Below, piece by piece: positions 54,994-63,238 of a stretch of DNA of 64,000 bases. Both the position numbers and the translations under genes were made by a program. Every line of letters starts with the position of its first letter. Position 1 is the stretch's first letter. The notes below the pieces were generated by a model, which was given only the letters and a program-made list of their open reading frames with translations, had not been told where the DNA came from and ran no database searches. The DNA comes from Alistipes sp. (GTDB lineage: Bacteria > Bacteroidota > Bacteroidia > Bacteroidales > Rikenellaceae). The stretch spans positions 1 to 64,000 of the forward strand of contig JAGAOZ010000003.1 of the NCBI GenBank assembly GCA_017623505.1, given 5' to 3'.

Positions 54994-55030
54994 AAAAAAA
55001 GGGTTGTATTAACTACGCATTAATACAACC
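54994..55030 (-). terminator. Terminator of lnt-folC
   Basis: On the minus strand GGTTGTATTAA (55030-55020) pairs with TTAATACAACC (55012-55002), followed by seven T residues (55000-54994). Confidence 0.85.
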
Positions 55031-55061
55031 TCTTAAGGCTATCTACCCAAAATATGCTTTT

Positions 55062-56357
55062 CTACAATATCTCCGCTACCACAAAGTTGCTTCCGCCGAC
55101 AAATATCATATCCTCAGCCGTAGCCATCTCCTTAGCCTTTGCCAACGCCTCCGCAACCGATGCCACAGCCTCGCCCTCGAAACCTGCCGCCTGCGCCTTA
55201 GCCAAGAGGGTATCTGCCGGCATAGCACGACGTATTGAGGCCTGTGTAAAGATATAATAGGCCTGCTTAGGCATCTGCGCCAGCATAGCCTCCACATCCT
55301 TGTCGCCCGACACACCCACGACACATATCTGTCGCTTATACTCCTTCGCCATACGACTAAGCTCCTCGCCCACATACTTCATTCCCGATGAGTTATGTCC
55401 CGTATCACACACCACAAATGGCGACTCACTAAGTATCTGCCAACGACCCGCCAGATGTGTACTCTCAATAACCGACTCCAAACCCTCGATAAAGGCACGG
55501 ATCGATATTGTCAGAGGTGATGACTCATGCAGATAATCCACCACGGCTGTTGCTGTCACCACATTCGCAGGCTGATAACATCCCATCAAATCGAGCTTCA
55601 CATCAAAGACCTTCTTATCGTCCATACGAGTCACCAACAAGTGCTGCAACGCCCCACAAGGCTCACATTGCTTACACTCAAACCAATCCTGAGCATATAT
55701 CACTTGAGACTTTAGCCCTGCTGCAACCTCCTCTATCACACCATTATACTCCTCGCTTCGCTCTCCCACAACCACAGGCACACTCTTCTTGATGATACCC
55801 GCCTTCTCGCGCGCAATCTCCGCTATCGTAGAGCCGAGCAGTTCGGTATGCTCCTTGCCGATGTTGGTTATAACACTCACTAACGGTACAATCACATTCG
55901 TAGCGTCCAACCTACCTCCCAAACCGGTCTCTATCACAGCCACCTCCACGTCGCTATGTGCAAAGTAATCAAATGCCATAGCCGTTGTCATCTCGAAGAA
56001 CGAGAGGTCCAACTCCTCCATCTTAGCCTGATTCTTATCCACAAAATTCACCACGCGCTGCTTAGGTATCATCTCGCCATTTACACGTATGCGCTCGCGA
56101 AAATCCTTCAAGTGCGGCGAGGTGTATAATCCCACCTGATAACCTGCCTGCTGAAGCACCGATGCCAAGATATGCGATACCGAGCCCTTACCATTTGTGC
56201 CGGCCACATGAATCGTGTAGAAGTTACGCTGTGGATTACCCAGGTGGCGACAAAACTCTGTTATGCGCTCCAATCCGGGCTTATAAGCATCTGCACCAAC
56301 CTGCTGAAATGTTGGCAATGAAGAGAAGAGATAATCGATAGTTTGAGAGTAGTTCAT
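55062..56357 (-). CDS. folC: Bifunctional folylpolyglutamate/dihydrofolate synthase
   Basis: The 431-aa Mur-ligase-fold enzyme adds glutamate to folates. Motifs: HVAGTNGKGSVSHILA (P-loop), GLYTSPHLKDFRERIRVNG, IETGLGGRLDATNV, TNIGKEHTELLGST and CDTGHNSSGM. It lies 25 bp downstream of lnt in one unit and ends at the hairpin at 54994-55030. Length and motif order are standard. Confidence 0.95.
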   Translation of the reverse strand: MNYSQTIDYLFSSLPTFQQVGADAYKPGLERITEFCRHLGNPQRNFYTIHVAGTNGKGSVSHILASVLQQAGYQVGLYTSPHLKDFRERIRVNGEMIPKQRVVNFVDKNQAKMEELDLSFFEMTTAMAFDYFAHSDVEVAVIETGLGGRLDATNVIVPLVSVITNIGKEHTELLGSTIAEIAREKAGIIKKSVPVVVGERSEEYNGVIEEVAAGLKSQVIYAQDWFECKQCEPCGALQHLLVTRMDDKKVFDVKLDLMGCYQPANVVTATAVVDYLHESSPLTISIRAFIEGLESVIESTHLAGRWQILSESPFVVCDTGHNSSGMKYVGEELSRMAKEYKRQICVVGVSGDKDVEAMLAQMPKQAYYIFTQASIRRAMPADTLLAKAQAAGFEGEAVASVAEALAKAKEMATAEDMIFVGGSNFVVAEIL

Positions 56358-56382
56358 ACTTTATTATGTCTGTTTAATTATT

Positions 56383-57936
56383 CTATTCAACTAAGTGGTT
56401 CTTTCGGCGCACTCTGTAAGCGCTGTAATAGAGCAAGCAGAGCACAGTCAATATCATAGCCGTACGTCCAATCCAATCGCCGTAACGCACATAGAAAGTC
56501 TGCTCCTGGCGAAGTTCTACCTTTTGTGTCAAGACACCTCGTTCGTCCCAATCCAGACGCTGCAAGACCTCGCCTGTCGGTGTGATAAATCCCGATACAC
56601 CGGTATTGGCACTACGAGCCACCGAACGACGCGTCTCTATGGCACGCAAACGACAGAAGTCAAACAGTCGCTTATGTCCCGGGGTATCTCCCCACCAACC
56701 ATCATTCGACAACACAAGCATCAGGTTTGCACCCTCAGTAACAAATCGTGCATACTCCTCGCCATACATACCCTCGTAGCATATCGCAGGGCCGGCAACT
56801 ACCTCTCCCTTACGAAATACCGTCGCCTTGTCGTTACGTCCGAGCTGACCTGTCACACCACCCAAATCGACGAAGTTATCCAGTAGTGGCAACTGAGGCA
56901 TCGCCTCCACACCCACCACCAATCGCATCTTGTGATGTAACATCTGCTCCGAGTCACTGTTTATGGCTACCGCAGAGTTAAAGTTATTGTAATACAGACT
57001 ATCCTGCTGACGCACTATCTCTGGTCGTGGCTCACCCTCCTCATATACCCTCACGCTGAACACACCGCCCACAAGCATCGTTTCGGGATGCTCTTGAGCA
57101 AACATCTCGCCGAGCGCTATTATCGTAGGCGACTCCGCCACCGCCTTATCATCTACTTGGTATGGTATCGCCGTTTCGGGCAACACCGCCACACGACTTG
57201 ACGCAGGCACTTGACCAAGCAGCTCCAAGATGTTTGCCATCTGTTCCGGCTCACTACCTGCAAATTTCTCCTCGTAACAATCCACATTAGGTTGCACAAC
57301 CGACACCTGCACCTCAGAGCCCGAACTCTGATAGTTCCAACCAATGATTATCGACACCACCATCGGCACAACCACCACTATCGCCGCCCTGAGCTGACTC
57401 CACTTAGTACGTCGTCGCAGATATTCGAATACCGCCACATTGGCAAGCAGCACCCACAACGTACCACCCCCAACACCGGTATACTCATACCACTGCACAG
57501 CCCACACATCCCCCGAGAAACCATTTCCGAGCGATAACCACGGGAACGACACTACCTCCATGTGTGTATATAGATGCTCACACGCCAGCCACGCCGAAAT
57601 CAATACAGGATAGGCCACCGAACGCGAAGCGCGCTTCGATACGTAGTGATATAACATTACGGGGATTATCGTCCAAAATGTTGTGAAGAATGTTGCTGCC
57701 ACAGGACCGATAGGTGTTGAGTTCCATATCCACCACACCGTAGCCACATTCCACAGCACTATACAGAGCAGCGACCAGCCGGCCATGCGCCACCAATCTT
57801 TTTTCGAGTCACTGTACTGCTCACTCATATAGAGTAGCGGTATCAAAGCCACCAACAACGGCACACCGCTCAACCCCAGCCATCCCACCGACAGCAGAAC
57901 CACCGAACCGAGAACACACAACAGATTCCGACGCAT
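56383..57936 (-). CDS. lnt: Apolipoprotein N-acyltransferase
   Basis: The 517-aa inner-membrane enzyme adds the third acyl chain to lipoproteins. It has six or more N-terminal helices, then a nitrilase-like domain with the catalytic Glu (VAVLPETAIPYQ), a conserved Lys and the Cys nucleophile (AGPAICYEGMYGE), and a C-terminal helix (about 485-505). A minus-strand TACTTTTG box at 57961-57954 with ATTG near -33 (19-base spacer) precedes it. folC follows after 25 bp. Confidence 0.94.
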   Translation of the reverse strand: MRRNLLCVLGSVVLLSVGWLGLSGVPLLVALIPLLYMSEQYSDSKKDWWRMAGWSLLCIVLWNVATVWWIWNSTPIGPVAATFFTTFWTIIPVMLYHYVSKRASRSVAYPVLISAWLACEHLYTHMEVVSFPWLSLGNGFSGDVWAVQWYEYTGVGGGTLWVLLANVAVFEYLRRRTKWSQLRAAIVVVVPMVVSIIIGWNYQSSGSEVQVSVVQPNVDCYEEKFAGSEPEQMANILELLGQVPASSRVAVLPETAIPYQVDDKAVAESPTIIALGEMFAQEHPETMLVGGVFSVRVYEEGEPRPEIVRQQDSLYYNNFNSAVAINSDSEQMLHHKMRLVVGVEAMPQLPLLDNFVDLGGVTGQLGRNDKATVFRKGEVVAGPAICYEGMYGEEYARFVTEGANLMLVLSNDGWWGDTPGHKRLFDFCRLRAIETRRSVARSANTGVSGFITPTGEVLQRLDWDERGVLTQKVELRQEQTFYVRYGDWIGRTAMILTVLCLLYYSAYRVRRKNHLVE

Positions 57937-58013
57937 ACCTAACTAAATTTTCACAAAAGTAATATATTCTTTCACATTAGCAATCCTCCCCACCATAAAA
58001 CTCCCTCTTTTTT

Positions 58014-58066
58014 CGCTTGCCGTTTGGTTGCACTTCTCTCCGTTGGAGTGCCCCTTACGGCAAGCG
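58014..58066. other. Nested inverted repeat between kinase and lnt genes
   Basis: CGCTTGCCGT (58014-58023) pairs with ACGGCAAGCG (58057-58066), and inside it GCACT (58030-58034) pairs with AGTGC (58047-58051). The T run lies on the wrong side for a minus-strand terminator. It may be a cis-acting RNA at the end of the kinase transcript or a small insertion. Confidence 0.5.
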
Positions 58067-58100
58067 ACATTAGCTTAGAGTTGGATGCTCCGCTATAAAC

Positions 58101-59873
58101 TTAGGGGAGACACACTACACGGAAACCGCGCTTGTGGTCACGGTACGACAGATTATCGGGGTTACGAGCCGAAACGCTGCAATGCCTCGCACTGTTGACC
58201 CAGCTACCGCCACGAAGAACGCGATAATATCCACTACTTGGGCCCATAGGATTAGTCTGACTATTTGATGAGTAATATCCATACCAATCACTACACCACT
58301 CCCATACATTACCACTCATATCGTATATTCCCAGCTCGTTCGGATATTTACTGCCAACGGAATGTGTTGCGCCATCACTGTTACCATCATACCACGCAAC
58401 ATCCTCAACAAAATAGCTACCGCTATACTTATTATCACTGTTTTTACCCTTATTACCTCCTCGAGCAGCAAACTCCCATTGCGCCTCAGTAGGTAAACAA
58501 TATTTCTTACCGGTAAGTCGGCTTAACTCTTCACAGAAAGCTTCTGCTTCGTGCCAATTCACATGATACATCGGATAGTTATCGCCGACGCCACGGAAGC
58601 TGCTCCAATCAGAAATTTCATTTTGTTGAGAGATTGTTGTTCCCATTATCTTCTTCCACTGAGATTGTGTTACCTCAAACTCAGCAATATAATATGAATC
58701 CAACGTCACTTGATGCGCAGGATATTCATCATCATCTGCATTGCTATCTCCCGATGATGCACCCATAGTAAACGTACCTCCCTCAACATATATCATCTTC
58801 ATATTAAGTCCATTGACATCTTCAACATACGTTTCACCGTATGGCGCAATCTGTGCATCAACCTCAGACAAATCAATATTACCAACATAATAAAGTCCAC
58901 CCACCGAGATTACCGTTGCAATAATTCCCAACATCACTATAAGCACAATCTTACCTGGACTCATGCCGGAACTTGATTCATCAGTCTGCTTTACTCCTCC
59001 GCCTGTACAACGACCACGCATTACAATACTCATAAACTCTGCAACACTCTTCGGTCTGTCCGAGCATCGCATCTGCATTGCCGCAGTAATAGCGTTACGC
59101 GAATTCTCGGAGATATGCTGTGGCATAGCTGGCAATCCATTGGTTATCACCTCAGTAGCTGCCGGCGGCTCCTTACCTACCAACATAAAGTAAAACGTTG
59201 CGCCCAAACTGTAAATATCAGTCTGTGGTGTAAACGAACTCACACCACCTCGCTGATATTGCTCAAATGGTGTAAAACCGTGGCTCACACAAATTGGCGT
59301 CGCACTCGTCTGCGAGCCTGTCTCGTCGTAATTCTTCGCCAAGCCAAAGTCTATCAATACAGCTTGATTATCACTACGACGAATCATTATATTACCCGGT
59401 TTGACATCCAAATGCAACATCTGCTGTTGATGGATATAATGCAAAGCAGCACTTACCTGACCTATCAGATTAACAGCTGCCACCTCATTCATCGCTCCGT
59501 GCTCATTGACATACTGCTCTACCGACATACCATCGACATACTCCATAACGTAATATGCAGTATTGTTCTCTAAGAACGTATCAAAAATATGAATGATATT
59601 AGGATGATTTAGACGTGATATGGTTTGCGCCTCCTTGATAAACTTATTGATAAAGCGTTGCATCAAACCACTTGCACTCTCATTATTAAGCAAGAGTGCC
59701 GATGTGTTGGAGTTGCGACGATAATAATTTTCCGGGAAAAACTCCTTAATACAAACTTTTCGGCCGGTATGCACCTGCTCAGCCAAGTAGGTTATCGCAA
59801 AACCTCCTCGACCTAACGACTTAATTACTCGATAGTTACCACTATTTAATCCGGTTCCTTCTCTTAGTTCCAT
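58101..59873 (-). CDS. Membrane Ser/Thr kinase with extracytoplasmic FGE-sulfatase-like domain
   Basis: The 590-aa protein has a eukaryotic-type kinase domain (about 12-282): Gly-rich loop LGRGGFAITYL, Lys43 (VCIKEF), HLDVKPGN with catalytic Asp156 (His-Leu-Asp instead of His-Arg-Asp) and IDFG with Asp175. A membrane helix at about 308-330 is followed by an FGE-sulfatase-like domain (about 350-590; MIYVEGGTFTMGA, EVTQSQWKKIMG, YCLPTEAQWEFAARGG, NVWEWCSDWYG, VLRGGSW). The paired Cys residues of formylglycine-generating enzyme are not both present, so a binding rather than oxidising role is likely. It starts 17 bp after the partner kinase gene; kinase domains align without gaps. Confidence 0.88.
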   Translation of the reverse strand: MELREGTGLNSGNYRVIKSLGRGGFAITYLAEQVHTGRKVCIKEFFPENYYRRNSNTSALLLNNESASGLMQRFINKFIKEAQTISRLNHPNIIHIFDTFLENNTAYYVMEYVDGMSVEQYVNEHGAMNEVAAVNLIGQVSAALHYIHQQQMLHLDVKPGNIMIRRSDNQAVLIDFGLAKNYDETGSQTSATPICVSHGFTPFEQYQRGGVSSFTPQTDIYSLGATFYFMLVGKEPPAATEVITNGLPAMPQHISENSRNAITAAMQMRCSDRPKSVAEFMSIVMRGRCTGGGVKQTDESSSGMSPGKIVLIVMLGIIATVISVGGLYYVGNIDLSEVDAQIAPYGETYVEDVNGLNMKMIYVEGGTFTMGASSGDSNADDDEYPAHQVTLDSYYIAEFEVTQSQWKKIMGTTISQQNEISDWSSFRGVGDNYPMYHVNWHEAEAFCEELSRLTGKKYCLPTEAQWEFAARGGNKGKNSDNKYSGSYFVEDVAWYDGNSDGATHSVGSKYPNELGIYDMSGNVWEWCSDWYGYYSSNSQTNPMGPSSGYYRVLRGGSWVNSARHCSVSARNPDNLSYRDHKRGFRVVCLP

Positions 59874-59890
59874 ATTATCTCTTCTTTCAT

Positions 59891-61552
59891 CTATCGCTTA
59901 TCCCTAACAGGACGTATCGAACGACCCATATGAAATGGAGTTGTAGTAACAGCATATATAGGTTTATCGTCTTTAGTGGTAAACCACAATAAATATGCTA
60001 ATGTATCAACGCTATGGTTTGTTCCACTCCAATAGCCAGCGCGCCCATTTTTTCTGGACTCAGGAATTGTTTTGGTTATATTTTTACCATTTGCACCACC
60101 ACATATAGGAAGAAATATGGATTTACCATTACGTGATACTACATATCCATTCATCCCCTTCCTGTTAGTTCTTTCCCATGTGCATTTATTGACGAGTTCC
60201 TCTAACTCCTCCTTTGTTGGCATACGCCAACCATCACCCCAGTTTGCTGTTGCAGCATCATACTTGCTATTACCGGATATATCTCCCTCGGGTTTTGTAT
60301 AATCTTTCATGTATTCATCCTTGGAAAAAGTTTGTCCCCAAGCATAAAAATTTCCACTTTCCCATTCATTATCTGCTCCAACATTACAAGTAGCCCAATT
60401 AACACTTAGACCCAAATCCACCTCACCATGTATTGCAATTGGCTCATTGGTCATAATACTTTGATAAGTGCTATTGCTATCATCGCGACCGATAGACACA
60501 GCCACCAGCACAATCATCACAATCCACACTAAAGTCACAGCTACTCCCAACCATATAATCCAAGACTTGCGCGGCTTCGTGCCATCTATCTCTTCCGAAA
60601 TAGGATCGTAATCTTGAGGTCCTTGTGGCGGCTTCGGCGGACGTGGCGACTTCGGCGGACGTGGAGTCCGTGGAGGATTATCCTCAACCATACCGCTTTG
60701 CAATATAGTTAAAAACGCCTCAATGCTATGCGGACGTTCTTCTCGACGAAAACGCATCGCAGCTGCAACGGCCCGGCGAGTACCATTAGAGATATTAGAT
60801 GGCAATGCCGGCAACTCGCTATCAATCAGCTCCAAAGCCTGTGGCGGAACTTTTCCGGTCAGCATATTATAGAGCGTGGCACCCAAAGCATAGATATCTG
60901 TTTGGGGAGAGAAGACCCTCATCGCTCCAGAGGTATATTGTTCGTATGGCGCAAAGCCGTGACTCACTGCTGAATATGTCGAGCTGAGCGGATTACCATC
61001 ATCATCGTAACCCTTTGAGATTCCAAAGTCAATCAATATTGCACGATTATCACTTCGGCGCAACATGATATTTCCGGGCTTGACATCAAGATGCAGAATA
61101 TGATTTTGATGCACATGATGTAAAGCGCCTGCAACCTGACTGATATAATAACGAGAATGGTCCTCACTCATCGCGCCATAGCGAGTTATAGCATCAGCAA
61201 GTGACATACCGTCAATATACTCCATCACGTAGTAAACAGTATTATTCTCCTCGAAAGTATCGTAGATGTGTACAATATTCGGATGCCTCATTCGGCTGAT
61301 AATTCGGGCCTCATTTATGAACTTGCGCTTAAAACGCTCCATGCGATTTGCAGCATCTGGTCTACTGAGAATCAAATCGTTAGAATTGACACGACGATAA
61401 TAAAATTCCTCCGGGAAGAACTCCTTGACACAAACCTGCATATTACTTCGTGCCTGGATAGCCAAATAGGTAATACCGAATCCACCTCGGCCAAGCTTTG
61501 AGAGTATTGTATACTCGCCTCTTTTCAGATAAGTTCCACGACGTAATTCCAT
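59891..61552 (-). CDS. Membrane Ser/Thr kinase with Fibrobacter-succinogenes-type paralogous domain
   Basis: The 553-aa protein (start at 61552; the earlier in-frame ATG at 61585 lies inside the -7 box) has the same kinase layout as its neighbour: LGRGGFGITYL, Lys43, HLDVKPGN (Asp156), IDFG (Asp175). A Pro-rich linker (about 293-313) and membrane helix (about 331-354) lead to a C-terminal domain (about 375-550) with LGLSVNWATCNVGA, GNFYAWGQT, GDGWRMPTKEELEEL and RSIRPV, the signature of the Fibrobacter succinogenes major paralogous domain. It is the first gene of a two-kinase unit. The ligand and protein substrates are unknown. Confidence 0.88.
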   Translation of the reverse strand: MELRRGTYLKRGEYTILSKLGRGGFGITYLAIQARSNMQVCVKEFFPEEFYYRRVNSNDLILSRPDAANRMERFKRKFINEARIISRMRHPNIVHIYDTFEENNTVYYVMEYIDGMSLADAITRYGAMSEDHSRYYISQVAGALHHVHQNHILHLDVKPGNIMLRRSDNRAILIDFGISKGYDDDGNPLSSTYSAVSHGFAPYEQYTSGAMRVFSPQTDIYALGATLYNMLTGKVPPQALELIDSELPALPSNISNGTRRAVAAAMRFRREERPHSIEAFLTILQSGMVEDNPPRTPRPPKSPRPPKPPQGPQDYDPISEEIDGTKPRKSWIIWLGVAVTLVWIVMIVLVAVSIGRDDSNSTYQSIMTNEPIAIHGEVDLGLSVNWATCNVGADNEWESGNFYAWGQTFSKDEYMKDYTKPEGDISGNSKYDAATANWGDGWRMPTKEELEELVNKCTWERTNRKGMNGYVVSRNGKSIFLPICGGANGKNITKTIPESRKNGRAGYWSGTNHSVDTLAYLLWFTTKDDKPIYAVTTTPFHMGRSIRPVRDKR

Positions 61553-61582
61553 AGGGTTAGAGTAGTCATCAGATAATTGAAA

Positions 61583-61614
61583 CAAAAATAATAATTTTTG
61601 TACTATTTACCAAA
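61583..61614 (-). promoter_or_regulatory. Promoter of the two-kinase operon
   Basis: On the minus strand TTTG (61614-61611), a 20-base spacer and TATTTTTG (61590-61583). The transcript would start near 61576, which fixes the kinase start at 61552. Confidence 0.8.
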
Positions 61615-61630
61615 TCTCAACCCATTTATC

Positions 61631-62629
61631 CTAAAAATACTCTTCTCGGTAGTGGTATTCGTTGCGTAAAAGCTCGAAATCGTTCGGGTTTTGGCGTAAA
61701 TCGTTCGTTATTTTGTGCAAATCGCACCTCAATTTTATCGAATCGCACATCCGCTGCCACTCAATATTCTGACGCTCCACCCGACTCACATTTTCGGGAT
61801 ACCACCCAACCAAAGGCAACGAAAATTCCTCCGCAACAGCCGCCACAACCATTGCCGTCGCGTTGGCTTTTCCTTGCGCCGAGTAGCCGGCAATATGAGG
61901 GGTTGCAACAACCGCTTTATGTAGCAACTTTTCGTCGATATTTGGCTCATTTTCCCACACATCAATAAAGAGTGGTCTATCGGTAGCAAGTAAAGCATCG
62001 GTAGCAGCGACTTCGCCACGCGAAGCGTTGATAAGCACCGCATCAGAACGCATCAGAGAGAGCGTTTCGTGGTTAATCATGTGGTAAGTCGTAGCATCCA
62101 GCGGAGTATGAAGCGTCACAATATCAGATTGTTGCAGCACCTGCTCAAGTGGCAGAAAGTCACCACCCTCACGTTGCTGTCGCGGCGGGTCACATCGCAA
62201 CACACGGAAGCCCCACGCGCGAGTATATCGCTCCACAAGCGAACCCACATTTCCAACTCCTACTATGCCGAGAGTTGTCTTTTCAGGCAACAAACCGCCG
62301 GTTTCTGACAACATGGCGAGCGCAGCCGACACCCATTGCAGCACACCCGCAGCATTGCAGCCTGCAGCGGTTACCACCTTGATATTGTGAGCATTACACC
62401 ACTCAAAGTCGATGTGGTCAAAACCTATCGTCGCGGTAGCAATCAGTCGCACACGCGAACCCTCAAGCAAAGAGGCATCACATCGGGTACGAGTACGAAT
62501 AATCAGCGCATCGGCATCTCGCACATCTGCGGGGGTGAAATCCTTTCCGGGGAGATATACGACCTCTCCATAAGGCTCTAAAACGCCTGATATATAAGGG
62601 ATTGCAGAATCAATAACAAACTTCAGCAT
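61631..62629 (-). CDS. pdxB: 4-phosphoerythronate dehydrogenase
   Basis: The 332-aa NAD-dependent enzyme works in pyridoxal 5'-phosphate synthesis (DXP-dependent route, which also uses the Dxs product). It has FVIDSAIPYISGVLEPYGEV and DFTPADVRDADALIIRTRT at the N-terminus, the Rossmann motif GIVGVGNVGS, NASRGE (catalytic Arg), DVWENEPN (Glu) and TPHIAGYS (His), a PdxB-specific form of the D-hydroxyacid dehydrogenase fold. The C-terminus is shorter than in E. coli (378 aa). A minus-strand TATCTTTG box at 62659-62652 precedes it. Confidence 0.92.
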   Translation of the reverse strand: MLKFVIDSAIPYISGVLEPYGEVVYLPGKDFTPADVRDADALIIRTRTRCDASLLEGSRVRLIATATIGFDHIDFEWCNAHNIKVVTAAGCNAAGVLQWVSAALAMLSETGGLLPEKTTLGIVGVGNVGSLVERYTRAWGFRVLRCDPPRQQREGGDFLPLEQVLQQSDIVTLHTPLDATTYHMINHETLSLMRSDAVLINASRGEVAATDALLATDRPLFIDVWENEPNIDEKLLHKAVVATPHIAGYSAQGKANATAMVVAAVAEEFSLPLVGWYPENVSRVERQNIEWQRMCDSIKLRCDLHKITNDLRQNPNDFELLRNEYHYREEYF

Positions 62630-62750
62630 AGGAAAATTATCTTTGATCGGTCAAAGATAATAAATTCAAAATTCAAAATTCAGAATTCAAAATCGAATTT
62701 TCAGTTTTTGCCGTTCAGTTTATAGTTATTACGTATCAGTACCGCTGGAT

Positions 62751-62835
62751 AATAAAAGGTAGATTGCCACGAAATAGCATAGAAAGTGACTGAGTATCAG
62801 CGAGGACGGAAGATGCTATTTCTCGCAATGACAGA
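62751..62835 (-). repeat. Long relative of the 42-bp palindromic element
   Basis: GAAATAGCAT (62771-62780) pairs with ATGCTATTTC (62813-62822) and ATTGC (62763-62767) with GCAAT (62825-62829). Read on the minus strand it starts GTCATT and ends AATCTACCTTTTA, the same ends as the 42-bp elements. Confidence 0.65.
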
Positions 62836-63098
62836 ATTTATTAGTTTTGGTTGTTACTTTTCCACTTTCAGTTTTCACCTTTAGCAGCCTGGGTAACCAA
62901 TTAGTTACCCGCGCTACTTAGGAGGAAATAAGCAATCAAAGACGGAGAGAAAGCACTCTGGTAACCAATTAGTTACCCGCGGTACTTGGGGAGATTAGAG
63001 AGTTTAGGGAAGTTAGGGAGGTTAAAGGAAATTAAAGGTGACTAAAGGATATTAAAGTCGAGGGCGGAAATAGAGATTTTAGTTTTTACATTATAAGC

Positions 63099-63140
63099 GG
63101 TGGATTCCCATCGCCTTGCAGAGCAAGCCGGGGAATGACG
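63099..63140 (-). repeat. 42-bp palindromic element, copy E (inverted)
   Basis: On the minus strand it begins CGTCATTCCCCGGC and has the inner stem CTTGC-TCT-GCAAG, ending GATGGGAATCCACC. Loop and flanking bases differ from copies C and D while the stem is kept. Confidence 0.75.
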
Positions 63141-63170
63141 TTTATTTATTGCAGTTTTGAGTTTGATATA

Positions 63171-63204
63171 AAAACGCAGGTAACGATTTGGTTACCTGCG
63201 TTTT
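63171..63204 (-). terminator. Terminator of the membrane protein gene
   Basis: AAAACGCAGGTAAC (63171-63184) and GTTACCTGCGTTTT (63191-63204) form a perfect 14-bp stem with T residues on the minus-strand 3' side. It contains the GTAAC core of the nearby palindromes. Confidence 0.85.
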
Positions 63205-63238
63205 GTGTGATAGGATATATGTTTGTGAATAAGCGTGG

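Larger units (their letters stand above)
62630..63170. other. Repeat-rich intergenic region before pdxB
   Basis: This gap of about 540 bp holds a mirror pair of -7-like boxes (62638-62659), GAATTTT-type phrases (62661-62702), a long relative of the palindromic element (62751-62835), two GGTAACC palindromes (62891-62910, 62960-62978), TTAGGG/TTAAAG phrases (62992-63062) and a 42-bp element (63099-63140). No gene is visible. Confidence 0.65.

Noticed and set aside
58101-58500. Active formylglycine-generating enzyme
   Set aside because: The paired catalytic Cys residues are not both present near the RGGSW segment, so enzymatic activity is not supported.
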